A stretch of DNA of 64,000 nucleotides, from the NCBI RefSeq assembly GCF_024749045.1, contig NZ_CP087184.1, forward strand, positions 806,001 through 870,000, given 5' to 3'. Each line of letters begins with the position of its first letter. The stretch's first letter is position 1. A program made the translations under genes and the position numbers. The stretch comes from Pseudomonas sp. B21-028. Lineage in GTDB: Bacteria; Pseudomonadota; Gammaproteobacteria; Pseudomonadales; Pseudomonadaceae. The notes beneath the pieces are model-generated. The model did no database searches, had not been told where the DNA came from, and was given only the letters and a program-made list of their open reading frames with translations. This document shows positions 37,231 to 46,354 of this stretch, piece by piece.

Positions 37231-37551
37231 TACCTCTTTCTTCGGGGGTGTGAATATTGCACTTGCTGCTGGGGTGTCTAGATGACGAATGAACTGAGAA
37301 AGAAAAGTTATTGAGCTCTGTAAGTTAGATATTCCATGGGTAAAAAATTGAGTGCGGCTCTGGATGGGCTTATTTGAATTGGCTTCCTGTAGCAGAGCTA
37401 TTCGGGGGCGTTTTTTTAAAGGGGCACATCAAAGCTTCCGGGATAGATGGTGGAACAATGATTGGAGAGGGAGCGAGCTTGTTTTTTAGGGTTTGATAAA
37501 TCGGCATCTTTTTTTGATTTTTGTCGGATTAATGACAAGCATGGAGCAAAC

Positions 37552-38586
37552 GTGAAAAAAACTACCCTGCTATTACTGAGTCTCGTCCTGACATTGGTAG
37601 GCTGCAAATCCAACGTCCGAGACTCTTCCCCCACCCTGCTCAAAAACGGCATCCAGTTCCAACAAAATAAAGTGACCGCCGACGACCAGCACGCCAAGGT
37701 CATCATGAAAGCGACAGGCACTGTCATCCCGGTAGAGTTTTCTATCCGACGCGCAGCGGACCCAGACCAGCGCATGGACGTGCAGGGAATCGTGGTGGAT
37801 TCCGGTCGCGGCAAAGTCTTCGGCTGGATTGCCAAGCTTAACGAAGCGGCCCACAGCGCGACCCTGAAGCACTTTCCTCAGCTGGAGGTACTAGCTGATC
37901 CCGATCAGCCATTCAAGGTATCGGGTTACGCCAGTGGTGAGAGTATCAACCGTGGTGACCGCTGTGGCCCGGTCAGCACCACGTTCACGCCAGAGAAAAG
38001 CAAGGTTTATCTGGTGGAGTTTCAGTCCGCTGGGGGTGGTTGTGAACTGCATGTCTATGACACCACGCAGCCTCAGGAACGTATCCCTGTAGTCGTTAAC
38101 TCACAGGACGATGGCTTCGCCAATGCCGTGCCGGGGTGCAAGTCGGCAACTACCTCGGTCAACAATCAGTCCGTTATAACAAATTTCTGCATCAAGTCCA
38201 TTGTGCTTCAGCCTTCGCAATATCGCGTTAGCGTCAACGGCCAAACCGTTTTCAGTGGCACGGATTACGAGCGAGTTGATTTCACAAAACCCGTTAAGGA
38301 AGGAGTCGCAAGCGGCAGTTGTGATGAAATAGTCGAAGCGCAGGCGGGCACTCCGTCAAAGCCTGTGGCCTTAAAAGATTTGCCCGCTGATTTAGTGGCG
38401 GGGTGTCACGTTACTGCTGATGCGGAGGGCCGCTCCCAGCCCTTCAACAAGGACGCAGCCTGCGATAAGGTTTTCTACAAGGCCATGGCTCCACTGTTAG
38501 GTAAGGTGATTGCCGTCGAAGTTGCACGGCAGTGTACGGTGAAAATAGGCGCGCAGGCTGTCTTTGACGACCGTTTCAACTTTTGA
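37552..38586 (+). CDS. lipoprotein of unknown function
   Basis: 344 aa from the GTG at 37552, chosen because GGAG lies 7-10 bases before it and the product opens with a lipoprotein signal (VKKTTLLLLSLVLTLVGC, lipobox LVGC). The mature protein has several Cys (for example RGDRCGPVST, GGGCELHVYD, VPGCKSAT, VAGCHV, AACDKVF), suggesting disulfides in the periplasm. The repeated CGPVSTTFTPEKSKVYLVE and DTTQPQERIPV elements are also found in the fragment at 30262-30462. I do not recognise a family. It sits at the end of the CDI array. Confidence 0.75.
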   Translation: MKKTTLLLLSLVLTLVGCKSNVRDSSPTLLKNGIQFQQNKVTADDQHAKVIMKATGTVIPVEFSIRRAADPDQRMDVQGIVVDSGRGKVFGWIAKLNEAAHSATLKHFPQLEVLADPDQPFKVSGYASGESINRGDRCGPVSTTFTPEKSKVYLVEFQSAGGGCELHVYDTTQPQERIPVVVNSQDDGFANAVPGCKSATTSVNNQSVITNFCIKSIVLQPSQYRVSVNGQTVFSGTDYERVDFTKPVKEGVASGSCDEIVEAQAGTPSKPVALKDLPADLVAGCHVTADAEGRSQPFNKDAACDKVFYKAMAPLLGKVIAVEVARQCTVKIGAQAVFDDRFNF

Positions 38587-38620
38587 TTTGTGTAACTAGG
38601 TAGCAGAGGGCAATGAGTTA

Positions 38621-38648
38621 GATTTATTTGCTAGGTTGCAAATAAATC
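38621..38648. repeat. AT-rich stem-loop, copy 2
   Basis: GATTTATTT (38621-38629) and AAATAAATC (38640-38648) are perfect inverted arms, followed by CTGCTCCTTTT. Position after a stop codon suggests a terminator-like role. Bases 38650-38919 contain the CCACGATTATGAG stretch shared with 30236-30248 and no supportable gene. Confidence 0.5.
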
Positions 38649-38919
38649 TGCTCCTTTTAGCTGTGCTGTTGAATTTGGCTGGGCTTTTACTCAGTCGATC
38701 AAGGTCTGACTTAAATTGTTTTCCCAAGCTGCCCAGGCGGCGTCCTTGGCAGAGGAGTACTTGCAGAGGATGACTCAGGGGCAGACCACGATTATGAGAT
38801 GGCTGGAAGTCTGCTCGTCTTTATTCGTGGTCTGTTCCTGATAATCCCTGACCGCTCAGGGCCAGTCCTTGTTTATCTCCATGAACAAACCACATTATGC
38901 GTATGGAAACGGAAGCCGC

Positions 38920-39876
38920 ATGACCAGAAATATTGCAGCAATCGGCCTGACGGTCCTTCTTGGCGGTTGCCAGAGTCTGGAAGGCCTGGGGGAGAGGACG
39001 GTCGGGTACCTTAAGGCGACCCGCACCACGCCGATGGAGCGTTATCTCACTAAAACGCACAATCCTGATGTGCCGCTTGGCTCATTCGGTTACCCGCAGG
39101 AGGACAGCCAAGGCGAGGCCTGCTACTTCACCAGGTATTACAAAACCGTTCCGCCCGCACGTTTACAATTCGTCATGGTTGCCAGTGACGGTGGCAATGC
39201 GATTTGCCAGCATGTGCTAGGGACGTTTTATGAAAGCGGAAACGGCGTTCCTCGCGACCCTATCAAAGCCAAGGCGCTCTACCAGCAAGCGGCACCGACC
39301 GATCCATATGCTTATGTGGAGCTCGGGCGCATGGCTCGGGACGGAATTGATGAACCGGTCGATGCCGTGAAGGCTCGGGACTACTACAGCCGGGCGGGCG
39401 TAGCCGGTGTGGTGGAACTGGGGAAGCTGATGGAGCGGGGTGAGGGCGGTGTGCAAGATTTGCCGGGCGCTTTGAAGCTGTACATTGATGCTACCCAAAA
39501 ATATGGCGATCCTGCCTGGAAGGCAGCTCGACTGCTTCTAGTCCGAGGGATGGAGCTCGATGCTGAGCAGATGCAGAAATACAACCAACTATGGGCCCGC
39601 GGGCTTGCAGACGTCCAGCATTCCAAGTTGCGGTTTTCGCGGGCAGTCAGGGAACTCCGTCAAGCCGGTCAGACGTGGACGGTCAAGGTTCTTTATAGGT
39701 TCTCGACTGGGCGCCCCAACCCAGAGGTTTACTTGGCCAAAAGTTGTGGTGATCCAAATGTCGACACCATCGTGGTGTCTGCGTTGAGGGACGTGGCCAT
39801 GAAAGATCCCTATCTGACGCCGGTGGATCAGGAAACATTAGACTTCATGGCGCCTATCGTTCTATTCCCGCGTTAA
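38920..39876 (+). CDS. Sel1-repeat lipoprotein with TonB-like C-terminus
   Basis: 318 aa from the ATG at 38920. An earlier in-frame ATG exists at 38869, but this start gives a proper lipoprotein signal, MTRNIAAIGLTVLLGGC. Sel1-like repeats occupy about 95-210 (LGTFYESGNGVPRDPIKAKA, LGRMARDGIDEPVDAVKARD, LGKLMERGEGGVQDLPGALK). The last 90 residues (TWTVKVLYRFSTGRPNPEVY, VVSALRDVAMKDPY) have the look of a TonB C-terminal fold. Sel1 lipoproteins are usually periplasmic protein-interaction factors. A link to the CDI genes beside it is only positional. Confidence 0.75.
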   Translation: MTRNIAAIGLTVLLGGCQSLEGLGERTVGYLKATRTTPMERYLTKTHNPDVPLGSFGYPQEDSQGEACYFTRYYKTVPPARLQFVMVASDGGNAICQHVLGTFYESGNGVPRDPIKAKALYQQAAPTDPYAYVELGRMARDGIDEPVDAVKARDYYSRAGVAGVVELGKLMERGEGGVQDLPGALKLYIDATQKYGDPAWKAARLLLVRGMELDAEQMQKYNQLWARGLADVQHSKLRFSRAVRELRQAGQTWTVKVLYRFSTGRPNPEVYLAKSCGDPNVDTIVVSALRDVAMKDPYLTPVDQETLDFMAPIVLFPR

Positions 39877-40033
39877 TGGTTCGTATGAAATGGTCGACTC
39901 AAAGAGAACGAAACACTTTGTATAAAGACCTTTCCCATTGACTTGCAGGACATTTCCTAGAAAATCCCAACCCCTTGCGCCTGCCGTTTTCGGTGCCTAG
40001 TCTTCATCCACCGCTGCCCATTCAGCGGTCGGG

Positions 40034-40231
40034 TTTAGCAGCTCGGAAGTTACGTTAGGCGCATGGCAATCATCATGAGTGCGGGCAGTTTTACGTCCGA
40101 ATCCTCATGGCGGCTGTGCGCAGGGCATCCTCGGGTGCGCCGGTTTCCTAACGTACCGGTCTGCTAACCTGCGCACGGCTGCCACCCACTCGTTTAGCAG
40201 CGAACGTGGCGGCTTCCACCTACGTTAGGAG
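40034..40231 (+). ncRNA. C4-type antisense RNA and target sites, locus B
   Basis: A 16-bp stem (40109-40124 with 40168-40183) encloses a GCAUC-CUCG-GGUGC hairpin and a CCGGU/ACCGG hairpin. Segment b' CCTAACGTA (40147-40155) is complementary to TACGTTAGG (40221-40229), which overlaps the AGGAG ribosome site of the next gene. Segment a' CTGCTAA (40161-40167) is complementary to TTAGCAG (40194-40200). A further copy of both target words is at 40034-40059. The stem matches locus A with compensating base changes. By analogy with C4 RNA, pairing would shut off the DUF6124 gene. The stretch 39877-40033 holds no gene. Confidence 0.7.
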
Positions 40232-40237
40232 CACCCC

Positions 40238-40579
40238 ATGGACAAACTCATCCCAGACCCACCCGTCCCACCACTGCATCTGGACATCGCTGCCGACGCC
40301 AACGCCGAGCGCGTCATCGATTCCTACCTGAACCCCAAACCCGCCCAACCCGACGAGAAACCATCCCCCGACCAGCTCTTCACCATCGTGGATGGCGTCG
40401 ATGCCGAAAGCCTGTTGGCCAACCTCAGCGAAACCCTGGCTTCCGCCAATGCCATGGCCGGTGACTTGGCGTTCGACCTGGAAGGTTCTCGGCGGCATTT
40501 TGCCCTGGGGCTGCAGCAGTTGATCGAGCTGGGCCAGCTCCTGGCAAACCGGGCACTGGATACCGTCGATCCTCGATAG
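40238..40579 (+). CDS. DUF6124-type small protein
   Basis: A 113-aa acidic protein. The front has a Pro-rich stretch followed by NAERVIDSYLNPKP, then NLSETLASANAMAGDLAFDLEG and RHFALGLQQLIELGQLLANR. This pattern is that of the DUF6124 (DUF3077-related) proteins common in Pseudomonas, whose function is not known to me. The ribosome site AGGAG at 40227-40231 lies inside the b target word of the C4-type RNA, so translation is very likely controlled by that RNA. Confidence 0.8.
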   Translation: MDKLIPDPPVPPLHLDIAADANAERVIDSYLNPKPAQPDEKPSPDQLFTIVDGVDAESLLANLSETLASANAMAGDLAFDLEGSRRHFALGLQQLIELGQLLANRALDTVDPR

Positions 40580-40663
40580 AAACTTAAAGTTTGGGTTTGG
40601 TCGATGATCAAACCCGTTTTTTGCGGCAGCATACGCAACCTGCTCACTTCGGACGCATAGACC

Positions 40664-42145
40664 GTGCAGACCCTCAACCGCAGTGCCCTGATCGCCCAAC
40701 TCGCCACCGCACCCGATGACATTGCCGCGCGTGCCGCGCTTTACCGCGATCTGCTTGAGACGGCGGAGGTTTCGCTGGAGGGGTTGCGCGTTGCCGCCGG
40801 CCTCTGCGATCCGGCCGCCATGGCCGTGATTGCCCAGTTGAACACCTCGCCTCACAGGAATCGCCCCGGCCCCTTGTTGTCGCAGCTTCGCGGACTGCCG
40901 GTGGACCATGTGGAGCTGGACAACGCCGAGCCACACTGGCTTGACGCCCTGGCCGGGCTGCCGTTGCGCACGCTGGTACTCAACGGCCCGAGGTTCAGTT
41001 GCGGTCCGGATATATGGCGGCGTTTGCCGGGCGTTGCCCTGGAACATCTGGAGATCAGCAGCTTTGCCCGCGACGATGACGCGACCAGTCTGCCGTCACT
41101 CGAACGGCTGCGCTGCCTCAAGTTGGACACCTACGGCGAAGACTTCGACGACAATTTCCTCAGGCAACTGGGCGGCAGCAGGCTGCAAGAGTTGTCATTG
41201 AACAGTTGCGATGACCTCACGGACGACGGCCTTCGGGCGCTGTCGTCGTTCAAGTTGCGCTCACTCACCTTGAAATGCGCCGGAGAGCTGACTTCAGCGG
41301 GAATGCGGCACTTGTGCGCGCATCCACTCGAACAACTGACCATCAGCTCAAGCGGCGCCATCTTGCAGGATCCTTCCTGGCTTGCCGATATGACGGCTTT
41401 GCGCTCGCTGAGCCTCGATGACTGCTACGCCTCGGACAGCCTGCTCGATGCCATCCGCGAGCTGCCGATCGAACGGCTTTCGTTGCATTCCGCGTACCTC
41501 TGCGAGGACGACTTCGAGGGACTCGAAGGCATGCCGCTTGCCGATCTGGATCTCAAATGCTCACGCCAGGTGATCGAGCGCCTGGACGTGCTGCACGGGT
41601 TTCCACTCAAGCATCTGGGGCTTTCCGATGTGCAAGGCATCGACGCGCAGACATTGCGTGATCTGGAGGGGCTCGGCCTGGAATCGCTGGACCTGTCGTT
41701 GAACGGGGTGAGCTGGAAGATGCTGAAGCAACTGGCCGGCCTGCCGCTGAAGCGGCTGAGTCTCAGTTTCTGTCAGGGCATGGATGGCAAGACATTGCGC
41801 AAGCTGACCGAGCTGGGCCTGCCGTTGGAGCAACTTGAAATCAGTGGCCTGAACCTGCGTGATGCCGACCTGGCTTGTCTGCGTGACATGCCGCTGCGAC
41901 GTCTCGGCTTATATGAAAGCCCGTGGCTGACCGACGCCGGCGTCGCCCATCTTGCGGGGCTGCCGTTGCGGGACCTGACCCTTGAGGCGGGGCCGGGGGA
42001 GTCGCAGCTCACGTCAGCCATGGTGTCGGTGCTGGAGCGGTTGCCGTTGGAGAGGTTGTCGTTGCGCAATGGCTCGGGGATCAGCGTAGAGGGGTGGGAT
42101 CGCTTGGCACGGTTGTCGGCCTACGTGAGTGGGCCTGGTATTTGA
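40664..42145 (+). CDS. leucine-rich-repeat protein
   Basis: 493 aa from a GTG start at 40664; no better start is seen. The first 75 residues resemble the short helical domain that accompanies LRR proteins (IAARAALYRDLLE). From about residue 80 to the end there are some 15 repeats of about 24 residues with LxxLxLxxC/N patterns (LRCLKLDTYGEDFDD, LQELSLNSCDDLTDDGL, LKRLSLSFCQGMDGKTL). No signal peptide and no catalytic domain such as an E3 ligase module are visible. It is probably a cytoplasmic protein-binding scaffold; the partner is unknown. Confidence 0.8.
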   Translation: MQTLNRSALIAQLATAPDDIAARAALYRDLLETAEVSLEGLRVAAGLCDPAAMAVIAQLNTSPHRNRPGPLLSQLRGLPVDHVELDNAEPHWLDALAGLPLRTLVLNGPRFSCGPDIWRRLPGVALEHLEISSFARDDDATSLPSLERLRCLKLDTYGEDFDDNFLRQLGGSRLQELSLNSCDDLTDDGLRALSSFKLRSLTLKCAGELTSAGMRHLCAHPLEQLTISSSGAILQDPSWLADMTALRSLSLDDCYASDSLLDAIRELPIERLSLHSAYLCEDDFEGLEGMPLADLDLKCSRQVIERLDVLHGFPLKHLGLSDVQGIDAQTLRDLEGLGLESLDLSLNGVSWKMLKQLAGLPLKRLSLSFCQGMDGKTLRKLTELGLPLEQLEISGLNLRDADLACLRDMPLRRLGLYESPWLTDAGVAHLAGLPLRDLTLEAGPGESQLTSAMVSVLERLPLERLSLRNGSGISVEGWDRLARLSAYVSGPGI

Positions 42146-42263
42146 TGCTCGTACTTTAAATCCGGGCCTCGATAGAAATAGGCAAGGCTCCCAGGCAAAC
42201 CGGCATAGGTGCCCCATTTCTTGATAGCTACCATAACCCCGTACCTATCGATTGGAGCTCGCC

Positions 42264-43097
42264 ATGCACAACAGTAAAACCCTATTCATCACGGGCGTGA
42301 GCAGTGGCTTCGGCAACGCCCTGGCCCGGGAGGCACTTGCAGCGGGTCACCGTGTCATCGGAACCGTGCGCAGTGAGGCGGCCTTGCAGGCCTTTGAAGC
42401 GCTTTCAGCGGATCGTGCCCACGGCGTTATCCTGGATGTCACGGACTTCGACCGGATCGACAGCGTTGTCGCGGCGACGGAGGCCGCTCATGGTCCGGTC
42501 GATGTGTTGGTCAACAATGCCGGCTACGGGCATGAAGGTATTCTCGAAGAGTCGCCACTGGAGGAGATGCGGCGTCAGTTCGACGTCAATGTGTTCGGCG
42601 CAGTGGCGGTGATCAAGGCGTTCTTGCCTTATTTCCGTACGCGGCGTGCCGGTCACATTCTCAATATCACTTCGATGGGTGGCACTATCACGATGCCGGG
42701 AATCGCTTACTACTGCGGGAGCAAGTTCGCCCTAGAGGGCATCTCCGATACGCTGAGCCAGGAACTGCGACCGTTCAACATCTTCGTCACAGCCGTCGCG
42801 CCCGGCTCGTTCCGAACGGATTGGGCAGGTCGTTCGATGCGCCGCACGGAGCGTAGCATTGACGACTACGACGCCAGTTTCGATCCGGTACGCAGGGCAC
42901 GCGAGGAGAAAAGCGGTAAGCAGCTCGGCGATCCGCAGAAGGCTGCGCAAGCGATGCTGCAAGTGATTGCCAGCCCGACGCCACCTGCGCACCTGTTGTT
43001 GGGCAGCGATGCGCTGAGCCTGGTGCGGGCCAAGTTGAGCCGTGCGGCCAACGAGATTGATCAATGGGAAGCGCTCACCCGTTCGACCGACGGTTGA
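42264..43097 (+). CDS. short-chain dehydrogenase/reductase
   Basis: 277 aa from the ATG at 42264, with GGAG 8-11 bases upstream. The Rossmann glycine motif is TGVSSGFG near residue 11, followed by NNAGYG near 86, catalytic Ser in ITSMGG and YCGSK giving the YxxxK pair near 150-155. A classical NAD(P)-dependent SDR of the group that ends near 275 residues. The substrate is unknown. The AraC-type regulator gene starts 21 bases downstream, so it probably controls this operon. Confidence 0.88.
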   Translation: MHNSKTLFITGVSSGFGNALAREALAAGHRVIGTVRSEAALQAFEALSADRAHGVILDVTDFDRIDSVVAATEAAHGPVDVLVNNAGYGHEGILEESPLEEMRRQFDVNVFGAVAVIKAFLPYFRTRRAGHILNITSMGGTITMPGIAYYCGSKFALEGISDTLSQELRPFNIFVTAVAPGSFRTDWAGRSMRRTERSIDDYDASFDPVRRAREEKSGKQLGDPQKAAQAMLQVIASPTPPAHLLLGSDALSLVRAKLSRAANEIDQWEALTRSTDG

Positions 43098-43118
43098 CCG
43101 GCAAGCAGGAGGATGTCG

Positions 43119-44057
43119 ATGACTGAGGCCGACTCACGCACTTCGCGCATGGTGCAGTTGATGGAAAAACTGGCGCCGGTCGAGGGCTACAATCTCAGCG
43201 CGCTGGAGGACATCCGTTTCCTGCGTTCGAACCGGCCGCTGGCGCGTACGCCGGTGTTGTATGACCCCGGTATCGTGATCCTCTGCCAGGGCCGCAAGCG
43301 CGGTTATCTGGGCGATGACGTCTACGTCTACGACGCCCAGCACTATCTGGTGGTGTCGGTTCCCGTGCCATTTACTATGGAAACCGACGCCAGCGAAGCC
43401 GAGCCCATGCTGGCGGTCTACATGCGCCTCGACTTGCAACTGGCCAGCGAGTTGATGTTGCAGGTCGACGAAGCCCTCGGCCCAAGCGATGCCCCGCCCA
43501 AGGGCATGTACGCCTCGCCCATGGACGATCAGTTGTGTGCCTCGACACTACGTTTTCTTGAGGCCATGAGCCATCCGGGCGAAGCGCAGATACTCGGGCC
43601 GTCGCTGATACGGGAGATCTACTACCGCATCCTGACCGGCGAGCAAGGAGGCTCGATGCGCGCCGCGTTGAGTCGCCAAGGGCACTTCGGCCAGATCACC
43701 CGCGCGATCCGGAAAATCCACAGTTGCTACGCGGAACGCCTCAGCGTCGAGGTGCTTGCCCGGGAAGCCAACATGAGCGTGCCCACCTTTTACCTGCACT
43801 TTCGCAACGTGACGGACGCCTCACCCATGCAGTACTTGAAGTCGACGCGCCTGCATCAAGCGAGGCTGCTGATGCTGCGCAACGCGATGAGCGCTTCGAC
43901 GGCGGCGTTCAACGTCGGCTACGAAAGCGCCTCGCAGTTCAGTCGTGAGTTCAAGCGCCTGTTCGGTCGGGCGCCCCAGGCTGAGATCGAATGGATGAAG
44001 GCGACTTATGCCTTGCCGGCGCCGTCCGGGTCGTCCGGTTATGTTTCGTCGCATTAG
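43119..44057 (+). CDS. AraC-family transcriptional regulator
   Basis: 312 aa from the ATG at 43119. The ATG at 43113 directly abuts the AGGAGG ribosome site, so the second ATG, 6 bases away, is preferred. The N-terminal AraC_N cupin-like domain (about 20-170, LYDPGIVILCQGRKRGYLGD) binds an effector. The C-terminal double helix-turn-helix (about 205-300) contains LSVEVLAREANMSVPTFYLH and NVGYESASQFSREFKRLFGR. It is likely a regulator of the preceding SDR gene. The end overlaps the convergent EamA gene by 4 bases. Confidence 0.9.
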   Translation: MTEADSRTSRMVQLMEKLAPVEGYNLSALEDIRFLRSNRPLARTPVLYDPGIVILCQGRKRGYLGDDVYVYDAQHYLVVSVPVPFTMETDASEAEPMLAVYMRLDLQLASELMLQVDEALGPSDAPPKGMYASPMDDQLCASTLRFLEAMSHPGEAQILGPSLIREIYYRILTGEQGGSMRAALSRQGHFGQITRAIRKIHSCYAERLSVEVLAREANMSVPTFYLHFRNVTDASPMQYLKSTRLHQARLLMLRNAMSASTAAFNVGYESASQFSREFKRLFGRAPQAEIEWMKATYALPAPSGSSGYVSSH

Positions 44058-44944
44058 CGTGGGCTCGGAACGGCAAACATGGCGTTGAAAATACGCTGTC
44101 CATAAAGACCCACGGCCAAGCCGAGCACGATCAGCACCACCGCCAGCACTTTGTTCAACGGCACACTTTCGTGGAAGACGAAGACCGAACCGAGCATCCC
44201 GAAAATCGGCACCAGCAACGACAATGGCGCCACCGTGGACACCGGGTAGGTCTTGAGCAACGAGTTCCATATCCAATAGGCGAACAGGGTATTGGGGTAG
44301 ACCTGGAACAGAATCGACAGCACGGCGGTCGTGTCTACTTGCTGGATGAATGAGCTATAGCCGGCGCTGCCGTTGATCACATAGTCGAGGGCGAACAACG
44401 GGATCGGTGCGAAGGCGCTGGACCAGACCAGAAAGCCGAAGACATCCCGAGTACTGGCCTTCTTGTTGATGATGTTGGCGACACTCCATGAGGCTGCGCC
44501 AACCAACACCAGAAACACCCCCGGCAGGCTGACCGAACCGTCGCTGATCATGATGATGCACAAGAGCCCGCCGAGGGCGATCAGCATGCCCAGCACTTGG
44601 AAACGGGTCAGTGCTTCCTTGAACACCCATCCGCCTAGCAGCAGGGTAAAGAACGCGCTGAATTGCAGGATCAGGGAGGCGATGCCTGCCGAGAGTCCAG
44701 CCTTGATGCCCAGGTTGACCACCCCCCACAGGCCGATGCCGAACACCAGTCCGTAACCGATGAGGTAGCGCCAGGGCACATCGGGCTTGCGGATGAAGAA
44801 GATCGCCGGCAGCGCACAAAGGCTGAAACGGATGCCCGCCAGGATGAACGGATCCACGGTGGCCAACCCCAGTTTGATCACAGAGAAATTGATTCCCCAG
44901 ATTGCCGTGATCAGTACAGCCAACGCTAAGTGCCATGGTTTCAT
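44054..44944 (-). CDS. EamA/DMT-family exporter
   Basis: 296 aa with ten hydrophobic segments in two EamA halves (first starting MKPWHLALAVLITAIWGINF, second near GVFLVLVGAASWSVANII). This is the architecture of RhaT/YddG-type drug or metabolite transporters in the inner membrane, which often export amino acids or nucleobases. The substrate is unknown. It is separated by 31 bases from the MFS gene upstream on the same strand, so the two exporters may be co-transcribed. Confidence 0.9.
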   Translation of the reverse strand: MKPWHLALAVLITAIWGINFSVIKLGLATVDPFILAGIRFSLCALPAIFFIRKPDVPWRYLIGYGLVFGIGLWGVVNLGIKAGLSAGIASLILQFSAFFTLLLGGWVFKEALTRFQVLGMLIALGGLLCIIMISDGSVSLPGVFLVLVGAASWSVANIINKKASTRDVFGFLVWSSAFAPIPLFALDYVINGSAGYSSFIQQVDTTAVLSILFQVYPNTLFAYWIWNSLLKTYPVSTVAPLSLLVPIFGMLGSVFVFHESVPLNKVLAVVLIVLGLAVGLYGQRIFNAMFAVPSPR

Positions 44945-44975
44945 TGATGATTCGCCTTGATGAAGGTGAGCGTTG

Positions 44976-46199
44976 TCACGCTGACGTCAGCTGCAAGTAC
45001 AGCCAATACAACAGGGCCACGCCGCTGATGGCCGCGCCCAACAGGCAAACGCTCACCCAACCGAAGTGTGCGTAAGTGTAAGTGGCAGCAATCGCGCCCA
45101 AACCGCTGCCGACTGAGTAAAAGCACATGTAGGCCCCCACCAGGCGGCTTTGCGCATCGGGCCGCGCCGCGAAGATCAGGCTCTGGTTGGTCACATGAAC
45201 GGTTTGCACGGCGAAGTCCAGCAGGACGACCCCGACCACCATGCCCAGCAATGAGCTTTCAACCAACGCGGTGGGCAACCACGACAAGGTCAATAACCCT
45301 AGAGCAATGCCTGTGGTGCGATTGCCGAGCCCTTGGTCGGCCAATCTCCCTGCGCGTGCCGCGGCCAGGGCTCCCGCCACTCCGGCCAGACCGAACAAGC
45401 CGATCTGGGTATGTGAAAGCGACAGTGGCGGCGCGCTCAGCGGCAGCACCATGGCGGTCCACAGCACGCTGAATGCCGCGAATATGAGCAAGGCAAAGGT
45501 GCCTCTGACGCGCAGCGTCCGCTCTGTCCGGTACAACCGCAACACCGAGCGCAGCAACTGCCAGTAGCTACCCCTGGCCGGCGATGTTGCCGATGCCGGC
45601 ATGGTTCGGTACAGCAGCCATGCCATGCCCACCATCAACACTGCCGACCCGAAGTAGACACCCCGCCATCCGGCCAGGTCGGCGACTACGCCAGAGACGA
45701 AGCGGGCGAGGAGGATGCCCAGGACCACGCCACTGGTCACGGTGCCGATGGCCTCGCCGCGCTGGTCCGGGCTCGCCAGGGAGGCGGCATAGGCGACCAA
45801 CGCCTGCACCACGACGGCCATCAGGCCGACCAGTACCATCGCGCCGAGCAGCATGCCCCAACTTTGCGCCAGCCCTACCGCGCACAAGGCCACGGCCGAC
45901 AGCAACAGCTGCGTCAGAATGAGTTTCTTGCGATTCAGCAGATCGCCCAAGGGCACGATGAACAGCAGGCCTACCGCATAGCCCACCTGAGTCGCCGTGA
46001 CTACCACACCGACAGTGCCGGGTTGAACCGACAGGCTGGTGGCCATCGACTCCAGCAGCGGCTGTGCGAAATAGACATTGGCCACAGCCATCGCGCAGGT
46101 GACGGCGAAGAGAAGTGTCTGATGACGGCTGAGGGTGGCTGCACCTGCCCGAGGGAGCTGTGTGCTGGCTCCTACTGTTCTTTCGGCTTCGACGTCCAT
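44976..46199 (-). CDS. MFS transporter
   Basis: 407 aa with twelve membrane segments. The motif A region between helices 2 and 3 reads GDLLNRKKLILTQ, and the first half includes CAMAVANVYFAQPLLESMA, typical of the YnfM/sugar-efflux-like MFS group with N-terminal FAQP. It probably exports a small compound. The gene is divergent from an HxlR-type regulator with an inverted repeat between them, so it is the likely target of that regulator. Confidence 0.9.
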   Translation of the reverse strand: MDVEAERTVGASTQLPRAGAATLSRHQTLLFAVTCAMAVANVYFAQPLLESMATSLSVQPGTVGVVVTATQVGYAVGLLFIVPLGDLLNRKKLILTQLLLSAVALCAVGLAQSWGMLLGAMVLVGLMAVVVQALVAYAASLASPDQRGEAIGTVTSGVVLGILLARFVSGVVADLAGWRGVYFGSAVLMVGMAWLLYRTMPASATSPARGSYWQLLRSVLRLYRTERTLRVRGTFALLIFAAFSVLWTAMVLPLSAPPLSLSHTQIGLFGLAGVAGALAAARAGRLADQGLGNRTTGIALGLLTLSWLPTALVESSLLGMVVGVVLLDFAVQTVHVTNQSLIFAARPDAQSRLVGAYMCFYSVGSGLGAIAATYTYAHFGWVSVCLLGAAISGVALLYWLYLQLTSA

Positions 46200-46235
46200 G
46201 TTCCAAGGCCTCTCAGCTTAAACGTCTTCTTTAGG

Positions 46236-46279
46236 CTGGTTTCAAAACAAAACCGATTCGTTGTTTTCTAACAAACCAG
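46236..46279. promoter_or_regulatory. inverted repeat between the MFS and HxlR genes
   Basis: CTGGTTT (46236-46242) and AAACCAG (46273-46279) flank an AT-rich centre with repeated AAAACAAAACC-like words. The position between divergent genes suggests the regulator's operator and the two promoters. Inferred from symmetry only. Confidence 0.4.
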
Positions 46280-46354
46280 GTTTTAATATGCAACCAGTTT
46301 TTCCGGCGCTAGAGCGTCCTCATCAACATGTTGTCCAGGAAGGTGGGAGAGATC

